A stretch of DNA of 64,000 nt from Paralithodes platypus. Taxonomy: Eukaryota > Arthropoda > Malacostraca > Decapoda > Lithodidae. Positions 10,725 through 22,009 of this stretch are shown piece by piece (the first letter of the stretch is position 1; each line of letters begins with the position of its first letter). The notes under the pieces were generated by a model, which was given only the letters and a program-made list of their open reading frames with translations, was not told where the DNA came from and did not search any database. The DNA is taken from assembly GCA_032716605.1 (NCBI GenBank), contig CM064501.1, positions 23,760,514 through 23,824,513 on the forward strand, in the 5' to 3' direction. Both the position numbers and the translations under genes were made by a program.

Positions 10725-11105
10725 TATTTGTTTTTCTTGTTTTCTATATTCCAACTACTCCCTCTCGGGCATAGGCTGATAGCCTTTACACTCTACCGCT
10801 ATACACGGTGAGGCCCGTGAGGTCTTGTTCCAGTCTAGGGAGTGAGACATGCGAAGCACCTACTCCCGGCTCGAACCCAACTCCATCTCTGAAGCTGCTT
10901 CGCCCCTGCGCTTCACAGTCTCACTCCCCAGGCTTGGACCCTCTCTCTCAGAACACCACCTATTGAGCAATTAACTCACTAGGCATTGCCCCCCTGTAGC
11001 GTATTTTGAATATGGGAATATTCATACAGTGCTATTTAATCAGGGAACAATGAGGGTATTTTGTTTTGGCATTTCGGTGTGCTGTGGTAATGCACTGATA
11101 TGCCC
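10725..11105 (-). mobile_element. 5'-truncated SINE inserted in the gypsy element
   Basis: The reverse complement matches the body of the SINE at 7560-7920, from GTGCATTACCACAGCACACC to the tail TTGGAATATAGAAAAC. The tRNA-like head is missing. It lies between the gypsy RNase H and integrase regions, so it inserted after gypsy did. Confidence 0.75.
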
Positions 11106-11601
11106 AGATTAGGTGTATAGTTGGTCACCGACTCCATGTAGATTATAAAATACATCTTTAGGGATCCATTTAGGTTTTCTTTTGTTGAGCCAGGAATGAA
11201 GTAGGGAGAGTTTTTCTTTTTTCTGGTGATGACAGTGGTTGTCTTGTCAGGGTCATATTTGGAGGGGATACTGTACTATTTGTTTGAACTTCGTAAAATG
11301 AGGTGGAAGTGGTAACTATATGATCTACTTGAGGCAATATGGAAACGGAATCTACATGGTGGACTGTGGTATTATCATTGGTGTGAAGAAAAGGAGGAGA
11401 ATATATAGGGTTAACTATGTTATGTTGATTTTGAGGAGTCATTATGGTGTTTGTGACAGGAGGGAGATTTATGCAAGCACTGGTGACAGGTAGTAATGAA
11501 AGGGAGTCTTCATTAGTATTAAGTTTCCCTGGACGGTAGTGAATTTCGAAATCGAATTCCTCTAAAGTTTCACGCCAGCGGACTAGGAGAGCACAATTCG
11601 T
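11106..11601 (-). other. Gypsy inter-domain region, no domain recognised
   Basis: It falls between RNase H and integrase of the gypsy element. A 90-codon minus-strand frame (11170-11442) is Thr/Ser/Pro-rich with no family motif. Part of it may be tether or linker coding sequence. Confidence 0.4.
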
Positions 11602-11943
11602 TTATGATTTTCTGAGCCATTGCAGGGATTGATGGTCAGTTATGATGTCGACTTTGATGCCAAGTAAGAATGAGCCAAAATGAATTAGAGCCCAGATCAT
11701 TCCAAGGCACTCTCTTTTGGTTGCTGCATAATTCCTTTGTGCTGCATTTAGGGTAGAGCTAGTGCAAGTGATGATGTGCACGCGACCATCTTGCACCTGG
11801 GCTAACACAGCACCTATTGCATATAGTGACACATCAGTATACAGCCGGAAAGGTTGATTGTAGTCCGGAAAGGCGACTGTGGGGGCTTGCACGAGGTGAT
11901 GTTTTAGGATATTGAAGGCAGAGTGTCTCTCTCCTTGGTCCAT
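11602..11943 (-). pseudogene. Gypsy RNase H domain
   Basis: The minus-strand frame contains FNILKHHLVQAPTVAFPDY, then the first catalytic Asp region LYTDVSLYAIGAVLAQ, the Glu-bearing YAATKRECLGMIWAL, and DIITDHQSLQWL. These are the standard gypsy RNase H motifs; the enzyme removes RNA from the RNA:DNA hybrid during reverse transcription. The family usually has TDAS where this copy has TDVS. A T19 run (A on the coding strand) lies just upstream at about 11951-11969. Confident as a domain, not as a working gene. Confidence 0.8.
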
Positions 11944-12185
11944 ACAAAAGTTTTTTTTTTTTTTTTTTTAATTAGTGTATAGGGTGGGTTATGCCAGCAA
12001 AGTCCTAAACGAATCTCCTATAATAGGTGGCCAAACCTAAAAAGGAGGAAACACCTTTAACTGTGGTGGGTGGAATTTGTGCTGCTATCGCTGACAACTT
12101 CTTCGGGTCAGGTGAGATGCCCTCTGCTGAAATTACGTGACCTAGGAAACCAACTGTTGTTCTGGCTACTGAACATTTCGATTGT

Positions 12186-12764
12186 TTAAGCTTGAGTCCA
12201 GCTTCTCATAATTATGCGGAGACGCTGACGGTGCTCTTCCCAAGTTTTCCTGTAGACAATGACGTCGTCTAGGTATGCCAAACAGATTTCCCAGGTGAGA
12301 CCCTTTAAGACAGGTTCCATGAAGCGGGAAAATATGGCGGGCCCGTTACATAGACCGAAAGGGAGCACATTAAGTTCGTAGAGGTGTCCCCCAATGGTGG
12401 AAAATGCAGTCTTTTGTTGATGGCTTTTCTTTCTCGGTACTTGCCAGTTTCCGGCTTGAAGATCTGTAGTGGTGAACCATTGTGATCCATGCAGAGAATC
12501 TAGAGAGTCGTCGATTCTGGGCAAGGGCATGGCGTCTTTAATAGTGGAATCATATAGAAGTTTATAATCCACGCAAAATCTTGTGGATCCATCCTTCTTT
12601 TTCACCAGAACGATTGGGGAGGACCAGGGACTTACGGAGGCGGTGGCTATGCCTGTGTCTAGCATTTTCTGAACCTGTCGATCTTCTTCCTGACGCTTTA
12701 GAGGATTCTTTCGTTGTGAAGGTTGACGGATGGGAGGCCCTTCAGTGTGGATTGTGTGTTCCAC
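12186..12764 (-). pseudogene. Gypsy reverse transcriptase
   Basis: The 192-residue minus-strand frame has the RT palm motifs in order: SPWSSPIVLVKKKDGSTRFC with VDYKLLYDSTIKDAMPLPRI, then the motif A Asp in TTTDLQAGNWQV, motif B LPFGLCNGPAIFSRFM, and motif C YLDDVIVY with the catalytic Asp pair. The canonical RKLN and LHSGY/WQ positions are altered. The frame is lost just after motif C, before the connection to RNase H. Upstream coding overlaps the preceding frame at 12698-12764 in a different phase, which points to a frameshift. Confidence 0.85.
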
Positions 12765-13769
12765 GACCTTTGTTTTGCCCGATTTCGGTGGTAAATTGAG
12801 CGAAAATATCTGCGAACTCCTGAAGAACTAGGGACAGTTGTTGATGTTGTTAGTTGTTCGGGAATGGTTGGCAGGACGGGTGGTATAGTAGGTTTTGAAG
12901 TTGAGGGTGCAATGTCCTCAAAAGTCTCTAAATCTCCGATGATGAGGCCTTTGGGCAGGGTGAGAGGTTCATCTGAGATGTTAGCAATTAATGTGGCGAC
13001 TCTGTCAGGGGGCACTATGGCAGGTTGGATGAGGCATCTCTCGGCTTGAGGTTGGTCTAATTTAGGTGGAAATATCATAGGTGAGTTGGTGGTTTGACGT
13101 ATAAGCACCCATTGTTGATGTTGTGCCGGTATTAGTACTTTTTGGGAAGTCACTGCATCGGTTATTATGCTGATGGAGGCAGGTGACGATGGCGCTGAAA
13201 GTGGTGTGTAGGGTGACTCAGTGGAGATAAGTGGTTGAGAATGCGGTGGCTTTTTAGTTACTGCAGGGGTTATTATAGTGATGGAGGCTGGTGACGAAGG
13301 CGCTGAAGGTGGTTTGCAGGGGGCCTTGGTTGAGGTAGGTGGTCGAGGATGTCGTGGCTTTTTGCTTGACGTAGGTTTGTTGTTGACTTTTGCTTGATGG
13401 CGGTGACTTCTGTTTTTGATCAATATTTTATTTCTGGGGACGACTTTAGGGGAGACTTCTGGAATTTGCACCTTGAGTTTTTTTTTTTTTTTTTTTTTTT
13501 TGTCCTTGAAAGTCAGCAGACGTTGACCGCAATCCAGTTGGGCTTGCAGTCTTTGTAGGACGTCTAACCCCTTGTAACCGTCATATTGATTGCAATCAGA
13601 GTAAAACACTACAAATGGATAACAGCAAGAGGCATCTGGTTGAGGGGTGGTGATATGCAGGGGCGTAGTTTCTCTGTGGATGAGTAGGAGTGTGTTACCT
13701 GCGCTAATTAAATTGGTGTTTGAAGCATGTAGCATTCCTAGCATACGGCGGTGTTTCTTGTAGAAGGAA
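12765..13769 (-). pseudogene. Gypsy protease C-terminal half and Pro-rich linker
   Basis: The minus-strand frame begins beside the inserted miniature element. It contains a retropepsin C-terminal segment, KGLDVLQRLQAQLDCGQRLL, resembling the 'LG.D.L......D' end of aspartic proteases. After a lysine run encoded by T23 at about 13479-13501 comes a Pro/Ser/Thr-rich linker with an imperfect internal duplication (SAPSSPASITII and SAPSSPASISII). The linker then leads into the RT N-terminus. The protease N-terminal half lies on the other side of the insertion. Confidence 0.6.
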
Positions 13770-14257
13770 CTAACACTCAAGCCACAGTGCCCGTCATATG
13801 ACGGGCGAGAGATAAATGGCCTATCCTCTGGTACCCGTCATATGACGGGCGGCATTCTGAGCACATTAGGGGCTCTGAGAGAGAGTCCGCGCATTGGGAG
13901 GACGATAGGCGGGCTCTGACCACTCAGCACCACCACTGGGCCGTGTCTGGGACCACTGGCGCCTCCCTACATACACCCGTCCTCGTGAGATAAGGAAAAC
14001 ACTGCGGAAATTACCTTATTTAGGGTATTTTCACCTCCGGTTGTGCGATCGTTACAGGATAACCCTTGGTCGTAGAAGGATGATTCGGGTGTCATTGGAA
14101 AGCTCTATTATCGCCCTTTCACGGATATATAATTGTATTACGTTCTGGCTCTTGTTTATGCATGAGAAAGAGCATGGAAATTAAGCTCGTTTTTGGTAAA
14201 TATACCCGCCTAGCAGCTAGGTCATGCCAACAAACGGCCCCGTCCTTAAGGGGTTAA
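13770..14257 (-). mobile_element. TTAA miniature element, subfamily C, inside gypsy protease
   Basis: On the minus strand it starts with TTAACCCCTTAAGGACGGGG (TTAA at 14254-14257) and ends in a decayed TTAA near 13770. It carries the 16-bp palindrome CCCGTCATATGACGGG at 13790 and 13834, exactly 44 bp apart. The interior matches 21482-21969 in reverse. It is non-coding. The insertion splits the gypsy protease. Confidence 0.8.
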
Positions 14258-15360
14258 AGAGGCATGATCTTGCAGCTGGTGTCTATGAGGAGACGGACTG
14301 CAATACCTTCAATTTTTGATAGGTGATATATAAGTGATGGTTTTGAAAACACAGACTCCCCGCCGAGGCCATAATGGGAGGGTGAGGCTTTAAACAACCT
14401 GAGGAGGGTCTTCCATATCCTATACTTCTTCTTCTTATTTCTCTACTGCCTGGATTTGATCCAGTTCATGGGGAAAATACTCGTCGTCCTGGTAGTCTTC
14501 CTGTAACTCTAGATCACAGGTCTGCTCTTCGGCTGCGAGGACTCGGTTTGCTGAGCTCCTTCGTTTGGCTTGGTCCCGGATATCGTGTATGGGGCATGAA
14601 GGGTTGCAGGCTTTGAAGTCAAACAGATTTATTGTGACAATAGGACCATCTCGGCTTCGTTGTGGAGGCATGTGGCGTTGGGGACCTCGGTTATTGTGGT
14701 GGTTATAAGGGTAGGGTCGACCAGGATGATTATGACTTGGGTAGATCCGCTGATTTGGTTGTTGGCGGCCTGTTGAGAAAGACTGTGGGCGGCCATGTGG
14801 TGTATACTGCGGTCTTGCTCCATAATGTTGGTATTGTCCTGGTTTCCTGCCTCCTTGAGGGTGTGTGGGGAATCGTTTTATCGCCCCCACTGTGTAGGTT
14901 TTAGGCCGGGTGGCCAACAGGTTTCTGATGGTGATACTATCCCGGGCGTAACCGACGGGATCATGTATGGTAAAGTGCTCTTTAAGACAAGAGGGGAGCA
15001 TTCTCAGGAGCACACTGAATACTTGTGGTTGTTGTTGCTCAGGAGCTTGTGGAGGATAAGCGGCTTTTACTTGCTGGGTCACTAATCTCAGAGTGACGTC
15101 CAGATCTCCTTCAAAATGTATCTTGACAATTTTATTTAAGGCAACAACGGGACCTAGTGAAGGTTGCGCAGCATTAATTACAATAGTTCGGAATTGATCC
15201 CAAGTTAATTCTGGGGTCACTTGTCTGGCTACCAGGGACACGGCCTTTCCCAGGTGAGTTAACAGCACTGCGATCTTTTCGTGATCGGTCCGATATGCCA
15301 GGCTGAGCACTGGACTTACCAACTCGAAGCGTCAAAATGTCTTCGCCCGCCGCCGCTTGA
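14258..15360 (-). pseudogene. Gypsy gag plus protease active-site segment
   Basis: The main frame (15322-14435) opens with RFELVSPVLSLAYRTDHEK and LLTHLGKAVSLVARQV, which is gypsy gag capsid-like. It continues into a basic Pro/Gln/Arg/His-rich nucleic-acid-binding tail. No complete CCHC zinc knuckle is seen, only CNPSCPIH. In the 14.26-14.43 kb part another frame gives RLLIDTSC, which resembles the retropepsin active site with DTS in place of DTG, and is cut immediately afterwards by the miniature element. The gag N-terminus is missing, so the copy is not functional. Confidence 0.6.
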
Positions 15361-15371
15361 ACTTTGACCAT

Positions 15372-16342
15372 ATTTTGAGTATTACATTGCTCATACCTTT
15401 ATTTGTTTGTATGAGCTGTAGCTAAGAGCTAGTTAAACCGCCCAGTAGTTGCTTTGCATGTTATTTTGCTGTGTTTTTGACTGATAAACGTTTGTTTATC
15501 AATACTGCCATTTTTACATTAGTACCGGGTAGTGACGACGCACGAATGTAAACAAACTATTTGCTTGTTCCATATTATATAGTTCTAGCCCTTGTAGTAG
15601 TAATTTTTGCCCTCACTGTAGTTAAGTGCTTAGTAAATCACCCAGTAGTTATCTTGCATGACATTGTACCTGTATTTTTGACTGATAAACGTTTGTTTTT
15701 CAAAATTGTCATTGCCAAATAAAGCGCTGCTGACGACACCAGCGCCACCTGTGTACGCATAAACAAATTAACCCTCTCCTTGTAGTTTATATATCAAAGT
15801 CTAGCCATTACTGTACCTAGTTGAACCTTTTCTCTTGGTTGACTATATAAATCGCACACACTAACATTTGTTAAGATAGTTTTAATATTGGGTAAGAATA
15901 ATTTTGTTACTGTGATATTTTTTGATAGCCTATTAAGTGCATTTCAGATACTTGTCATCATATTAATAGGCCTATTACACTCTTGTCAGGGATATTACGA
16001 ATTATATTATTTTGTTGTGTTGACCACTGTATACACTAACTACTATTGTTTTTTCCAGTTTCTCACTGGAAACCTCCCATTCACATTTACTTTTGTACTT
16101 TGTAGTAAATCTTGTGTCGAATTTTTACTTCTCATTCCAGGTGTATTATTAACTTGATGTAAATGTAAAATTTTCAGGCTTAAATTGTATTGGAAGTGAC
16201 GTGAAGTGATTTAAAGTGAGTGAAGTGATTTACAGTGAGTGTAGTGATCTGAAGTGTGTGGAGTGAATAAAGTGTTCTGAAGTGAGACAAGTGATTAGAA
16301 GTGACTTTGAGTGAAGTGATTTAAAGTTTTGTTTTTGTCACC
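15372..16342 (+). promoter_or_regulatory. LINE A 5' region with repeated monomers
   Basis: Two related units of about 200 bp (about 15376-15590 and 15591-15790) each contain a GTAGTT...TTGCATG stretch, then TTGACTGATAAACGTTTGTT and TAAACAAA. This resembles the monomeric promoters of some LINEs. Just before ORF1, 16190-16330 is a degenerate minisatellite of AGTGA/GAAGTGATTT units. The same architecture precedes ORF1 in copy B. Confidence 0.6.
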
Positions 16343-17536
16343 ATGTCTCGCGCCTGCACAAACTGTTCCGGTAGGTTTGGCCCTACCATGTTTGCCTGCC
16401 CCGATGTTCATGTCTGCTGATTCTGCCAGCTCCGAGAAGATTTGGCAGCTAAACTGGATGAAGCTAACGTCAAGATTAACGCCCTCACCAAGAAGCTGGA
16501 AACACTCCAAGAATTTGCGACACTCAACGTACGAGTATCATCAAATGAAGCAATTATTACCACTGCGGCATCCTCCAACAGCCCAACGCCTGATATAACG
16601 GTACCTGCTTCAGTACATGCACCACGTCAGGAAAATAATAGCTCCGCTCCCTCTCAGGACAACTTCCGCATCGTGAGAAACAACATTCGCCCCATCACAA
16701 GGAGGATCATCACCGAAACTATGTGCCAGAACCGTTACCAGATTCTTGCGGACATAGACGACGAAGAAGAAATAGAAGAAATTTGGCTCGTAGGAGATTC
16801 CATGGTTCGTGGACAACTTACGGAGTTCTGCGCCAGGGCACCCAGGACCAGGAAGCGCTTTTGTATCCCGGGTGGCTGGGTGGACGACGTTGCAGCTGCA
16901 GTCAACGAAGTTTCAAAGTTAGCCCCCTCACGCACAATGTACGTCATTCATGTCGGATCTAATGACGTGCAGCGGACCCGATCGGAGGATCTCATGCTGA
17001 AGTACCGGAAGCTGATTCAGAAGTATAAGGAAAAGTCAGGCAGAGTCATCATATCAGGGATCGTCCCCAGGATCGGTTTGGAGAACCGATTCTTCAATAT
17101 AGCCACTAGTGTAAATTGTCATCTGGCTAACCTCTGCAGGGAGGAAAACGTTGGATTCATCAATACCTGGAATTACTTCTACCGTGAAGATCATCTGTTT
17201 GGAGCGGATAGAGTCCATCTGAACCAGGTGGGAGCAGCAAGATTTGGACGCCTGCTTCACAACGAAGTAAAGGATTTTCGGAGAAAAAACAGAGCCAATC
17301 AAGGACCACCAGGGATGAGATTCGAGGCTCGAGTACTACCAGAGACAAGGATTGAGGACGGTGGACAACCAGGGGTGACGATCGAGGACCGAGAACAACC
17401 AGGGACGACGATCGAGGACAGCGAGAACGGAGGACACCCAGAGACAATGATCGAGAACCGAGGACCACTAGGGACAATGATCGAGGACACCGAGGACCAA
17501 GGACAACCAGGGACGAGGATCGAGGACTCAGGATAG
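16343..17536 (+). pseudogene. LINE A ORF1, SGNH-esterase type
   Basis: The start is ATG at 16343, in the context CACCATG. The N-terminus has paired cysteines (ACTNCSGRF and a second Cys pair) forming a probable zinc-binding module, followed by a short coiled coil (LAAKLDEANVKINALTKKLETL). An SGNH hydrolase-like domain follows: block I WLVGDSMVRGQ, block III-like HVGSNDVQ, and the terminal DRVHLNQVGAARFG carrying the Asp-x-x-His pair. CR1-group ORF1 proteins carry such an esterase; its exact role in retrotransposition is not settled. A single in-frame TGA at about 16418 breaks the Cys module. The C-terminus is an expanded run of IEDRGQPGT-like repeats encoded by about 21-30 bp units (17330-17530). 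Confidence 0.8.
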
Positions 17537-17569
17537 ACAGGTACATAAATGTAGATCCGAGCAGAACCA

Positions 17570-20500
17570 AGAATTTGAATAAAGAGCGTTCCGTGAATTC
17601 CAAATCCAAAACTTTGAATGTTTTCTATGCAAACGCTCGTAGCATACGCAATAAATTTTCAGATTTAGAGGAAATTGTGTTTACAGAAAATTAAGATATT
17701 ATTGGCATAACAGAATCTTGGCTCAATTACAGAAGGCAAAGACTTTTTAGCAGAGTATTCACTTCCCGGTTATGTAATGTTTGAGAAAAGCAGAATTAAT
17801 AGAAATGGAGGTGGAGTTATATTTTTTATCAAAGAAAGGCTTAACCCGATCCTCTTGTCAAAACCTCAAATTATGAACGTCGACACATCCTTTGTGCTAA
17901 TAAAGAATACAAAAGGTACACAAATAATACTTGCACTAATATACAGACCTCCAGTATAATCAGTGCAAACTGACAGAGATATTTATGAGCAAATTGCAGA
18001 CTTAAGTAACTCGCAAGATACCATAATTTTTGGCGACTTCAATTTACCTGTGACCAAGTGGGGAAATAGTATTACTTCACATTCTGGACAAGACCTGTAT
18101 GCAAACTTGCAAGAGAGTTCGCTATATCAATTTGTTAGATCTCCAACCCGTGGAAATATTGTCCTTAACGTTGTTCTTTCAACAAAAGAAGAATTGATAG
18201 AGATTTTGAATGTCGGTGACGAATTCAGCAACAGCGACCATCGTACGATAACTTTCCGTTTAAAGTTTACTAGTAACGAACCAAATAGCAGCATCGAGAA
18301 ATTCCCTAATTTCATGCAAGCAAACTTTCGTAAACTTAGAGCATTGTTTAAAAAAACTGACTGGAGCTTTCTAATTAACAATAACGACATAAATACATCT
18401 TGGGAATCATTCGCAAACACTTACCTAAAAGCAGTGCAAGACTGCATTCCATCGAAAATACGACGTACAGGCCATAATGATCAGCCCAAATGGTGGAATA
18501 AAGATATTTCAAACTGTCTGCTTGCTAAAAAGTTTGCTAATGATAGATTAAAATCCTCGCAAAATGACGAAGAACGGGTGAAATTTGTAGAACTACGACG
18601 CAAAGCCAAAAAGTTAATTAAGCAAAGTAAAAAGACCCTGGAGTTACATGTTGCGAATCAAAGGAAAACAAGCCCAAAAGAATTATATAGTTATATCAGA
18701 AAGAAGAGAGTAGTTACTTCAACTGTTGGACCGTTAGTCGATGAAAATGGAGAATATACCAATGACGAAGTACACATGAGTAATGCCCTCAATACCTTCT
18801 TTGCGTCAGTTTTCACAACAGAAGACCTCATTGATATCCCTACAGCATCGCCGATTCAGATAGATAATTCTGATGTTTTAAGTAATATCACTATTACAGA
18901 GAGAGAAGTATTGAAATGTTTAGATGAACTCAAGGTAAATATAACGCCTGGGCCTGATACAAGCTCACCTAGAGTTCTAAAGGAAGCTAAGGATGAGCTC
19001 TCCAAACCACTGACATTGCTATTCAATAAATCCATGCAGTCTGGAACTATGCCTGATCAGTGGAAGCTAGCTAACGTAACACCGATTTTAAAAAAAGGCA
19101 GCAAATCCCGACCCAGTAACTATCGTCCAATTAGCTTAACCTCAGTTGTATGTAAAATGCTAGAAACGCTCATAAGAGACAGACTTGTAAATCACTTAGA
19201 GGAAAATAACATACTTAAAATACTCAACACGGCTTTTGTAACAAACGTTCCTGCTTAACAAATCTCTTAGACTTCTTTCACGATATCCTCAAACTCTATG
19301 ATGAGAGTAAAGCTGTAGATATTATATACCTTGATTTTCAAAAGGCCTTTGACAAAGTTCCCCACAAACATTTACTGCTAAAACTAAAAGCGCATGGAAT
19401 GCAAGACGGTGTGTTGAAATGGATAGAAAATTGGTTCAGCGACAGAAAGCAAAGAGTAGTCATAAACGGTAGGGCATCTAAATGGACCAATGTAACTAGT
19501 GGGGTACCTTAGGGATCGGTACTAGGACCAATTATCTTTCTAATTTACATTAACGACATAGATGAGGGTCTCATCTGTACAATCTCAAAGTTTGCTGGAA
19601 TTACAAAAAATTGCAAATAGTGTGCTCTCAAAAGAATAAGTTGACGATATGCAACACAATCTAGATAAGTTGTCATGTTGGGCCCAAACTTGGCAAATGA
19701 GTTTTAATACAGATAAATGTAAAGTACTACATAATTATCGGATACCAAAATGAGAAAGCAAACTATTCGATGAATGGCACTCAGCTTAACCCGTACAGCC
19801 CCAGCGACGCGCCTGACGCGTCGGCGATGTATGTAACGCACAGCCCCAGAGATGCGCCTGGCGCGTCACCCTAATTGCGCCGACCGTAACCTCAGGTGTA
19901 GCCACTCAAGAGGGCTCAGATATGTATGGGAACTGTGTACGTATCCCACGCAACCGTGCCGATGGTTGAAAACTCTCAAAGTACACGTGCGTGCGCGTGA
20001 GCGCGCAATAACCTGGTTTTTTGGGGTAATTGCCTTCAATTTTTTACTCTTGTAAAATTCGGTTTCGGGGGCTCTGTAGGACCATTCTTTAAGCTTTTTG
20101 AGCGGTTTTTCGTGGTTTTTCCTTCATTCCTAATCCATTCGCTATTGTTTCTGGAATAAAACCATTTTTTGAAAACCGGCCGGGTTCTGGTGAACAAACA
20201 TTACAAAGCTAGCCGGGGCTGGACGGGTTAAGAGTGTAAACAGACAAACCGATTTGGGAGTAACAAAATCAAGTAACCAAAAACCGAGTCAACAGTGTTC
20301 AGAAGTTGTTAAGAAGGCAAACAAAATAATTGGCTTTATAGGCAGGTAATTTGAGAATAAATCCAAAGAAGTTATCTTAACTCTTTACAATTCCTTAGTC
20401 CGTCCTCTTCTGGAATACTGCGTTCAATCCTGGTGCCCTTATTACCAAAAATATTTAAACAAGCTAGAACGAGTTCAACATAGAGTTACCAAAATGATAC

Positions 20501-20868
20501 CTAGCCTAAAAAACAAACCATACGAGGAGGAACGTCTTAGAGAATTAAATCTATTTCCTTTAACCCAGCGCAGATTAAGTGGCGACTTAATTCAAGTTTT
20601 CAAAATCATCAAAGGCATCGACAATATGAACTGTAGTAAGTACTTCACTATCGACCAATCTAATTACACCCGGGGAAACGGTTGCAAAATTATTGGTAAA
20701 TCTTTTAACTCTCACGAATCTAAGAATTTCTTCTTCAATCGAGTTGTCAATTTGTGGAATGGGCTTCCTCGAAACATTATAGACTGCAGCACCATTGATT
20801 CTTTTAAACTTCGCCTTGACAAATATCTTGCATCAAACCCGCGACTGACTGCGTTTGTAAATGAATAA
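17570..20868 (+). pseudogene. LINE A ORF2, endonuclease plus RT, inactivated
   Basis: Alignment by eye to copy B shows the APE endonuclease (FYANARSIRNK, ESWL, GDFNLP, SDHRTI) followed by RT motifs and the C-terminal segment (20236-20868). Lesions: TAA at 17692, a frameshift near 17730, TAA at 17957, a frameshift near 19220, TAG at about 19510 in the 'GVPQG' motif, and loss of the catalytic Asp pair (FADD reads FAGI near 19590). The body is then split by a miniature element at 19790. ORF2 normally nicks the target and primes reverse transcription; this copy cannot. Confidence 0.85.
19790..20227 (+). mobile_element. TTAA miniature element, subfamily D, 438 bp
   Basis: This is a clean insertion. 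Copy B reads CAGCTTAAGAATGTAAAC at this place; here TTAA occurs on both sides (19786-19789 and 20228-20231). The ends are inverted: CCCGTACAGCCCC and, reversed, CCCGTCCAGCCCC. Just inside the left end CAGCCCCAG plus a near-palindrome (GACGCGCCTGACGCGTC, then GATGCGCCTGGCGCGTC) is repeated with 45-bp spacing. TTAA duplication and CCC ends are the hallmarks of piggyBac-type transposition. Confidence 0.9.
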
Positions 20869-21089
20869 CTATATATGATCCCCCCCTCAGTTACTAACCC
20901 CTCTGTTCCCTACTAACTTCCTAATCCTGCCATGGATTTTAGTTCCAGGGCAGTAGTTCCCTTTCCAATGTTCCCTTACCCCCTCTAAACCACTGTTTGG
21001 ACACTTGATCCTCAGTGTTTTGGAGGACAAGCAGCCTAGAAAGGTCACTATATATGTTGTTGCTTGAATTCCTTTGTATTCCTTTATAT

Positions 21090-21231
21090 CTCGATTGGTG
21101 CGAATATCATAAGTTTCCGCCTCATACTTTGGTATGGGGATGTGTGAGCGCGTAGCCATGATGATGTATGTGATAGAGCGCTCTATTTCATTTTGATTTT
21201 TGTGTTTAACAAATTCTTCTTCCCGAATCAA
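21090..21231 (-). pseudogene. Possible gypsy gag N-terminal fragment
   Basis: Immediately 3' of LINE A, the minus strand reads MATRSHIPIPKYEAETYDIRT after an Arg/Glu-rich leader. If LINE A inserted into gypsy gag, this side would hold the gag N-terminus that is missing at 15.36 kb. The placement and the PKYEAET-like start fit, but no conserved gag motif is present and no target duplication was found. Confidence 0.25.
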
Positions 21232-21481
21232 GAACCACCGTCTGCGGCCAATCTTATACCAGGTTTTTACTGGGGATGTTTGGATAAATTAGGTAGATTT
21301 TACTTGACTGAAGAAGCTGAATTCGTTTTAACACATGCACAGAAGGTAATAGAGGATAATTATAACAAAACGTACATTCATATTATTGTATTCACTACAC
21401 ATAGATATCGTATTAAAATGCTAGATAATGGTGTATATATGTAAAAGACGCACAAAAGAAGTTCCACAATATTCGATTACT

Positions 21482-21969
21482 CTTCACACCCCAAGGACGG
21501 GGCCATTCGTAACATCATCTACCTGCCAGGCGGGCATATTTACCCTAAACGAGCTTCTTTCCATGCTCTTTTTCATGCATAAAGAAGAGCCAGACCGTAT
21601 TACAATTACGTATCCGTGAAAGGGCGGTAATAGAGTTTCCCAATGACACTTGAATCATCCTTGTATGACCACGGGTTATCCTGTAGCAATCGTGCAACAC
21701 GGAGGTGAAAAGTCTCTAAATAAGGTAATTTCCCCAGTTGTTGCCTTGTCTCGCAAGGCCGAGTGTGTGAAATGTTGCAGTGGCGGTCTCAGTCGCGGCA
21801 CTGTGGTTGTGCCGAACGGTCAGAGCCCACCTATCGTCCTCCCTACGCGTGGACTCTCTCTCAGAGTAGATAATGTGCTCAAAATGCCGCCCGTCATATG
21901 ACGGGTACCGGAGGATAGTCCATTTATCTCTCGCCCGTCATATGACGGGCACCGTTGGTTAAGGGTTAA
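21482..21969 (+). mobile_element. TTAA miniature element, subfamily C
   Basis: It matches the element inside gypsy (13770-14257) in reverse across its length. It ends in GTTAAGGGTTAA with TTAA at 21966-21969; the left end is decayed (CACACCCCAAGGACGGGG). The palindrome CCCGTCATATGACGGG occurs at 21890 and 21934, 44 bp apart, the outer copy about 16 bp from the terminal TTAA. It is non-coding. Confidence 0.75.
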
Positions 21970-22009
21970 GACTTGGCTTGCATAATATAGTTTAGTACTC
22001 CCTTCAACC

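Larger units (their letters stand above)
9662..15360 (-). mobile_element. Ty3/gypsy LTR retrotransposon, degraded and interrupted
   Basis: Minus-strand domains lie in the canonical gypsy order gag (15360-14435), protease, RT (12764-12186), RNase H (11943-11602), integrase (10720-9662). No LTR pair was found. The body is broken by a TTAA miniature element (13770-14257) and a SINE (10725-11105), and its 5' part abuts CR1-like copy A at about 15.37 kb, which may have inserted into gag. Frames are shifted and stopped, so the element is dead. Confidence 0.8.
15372..21085 (+). mobile_element. CR1-like LINE, copy A, decayed full length
   Basis: It has the same plan as copy B at 40.9-46.4 kb: repeated 5' region, ORF1 with an SGNH-esterase domain, ORF2 with an APE endonuclease and RT, and a 3' UTR with CACTGTTTGGACACTTGATC. 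Its 3' end is short CTTTGTATTC-type repeats rather than poly(A), as in CR1-group elements. It carries several stops and frameshifts and a TTAA miniature element at 19790-20227. No target duplication was resolved at its edges. Confidence 0.85.
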
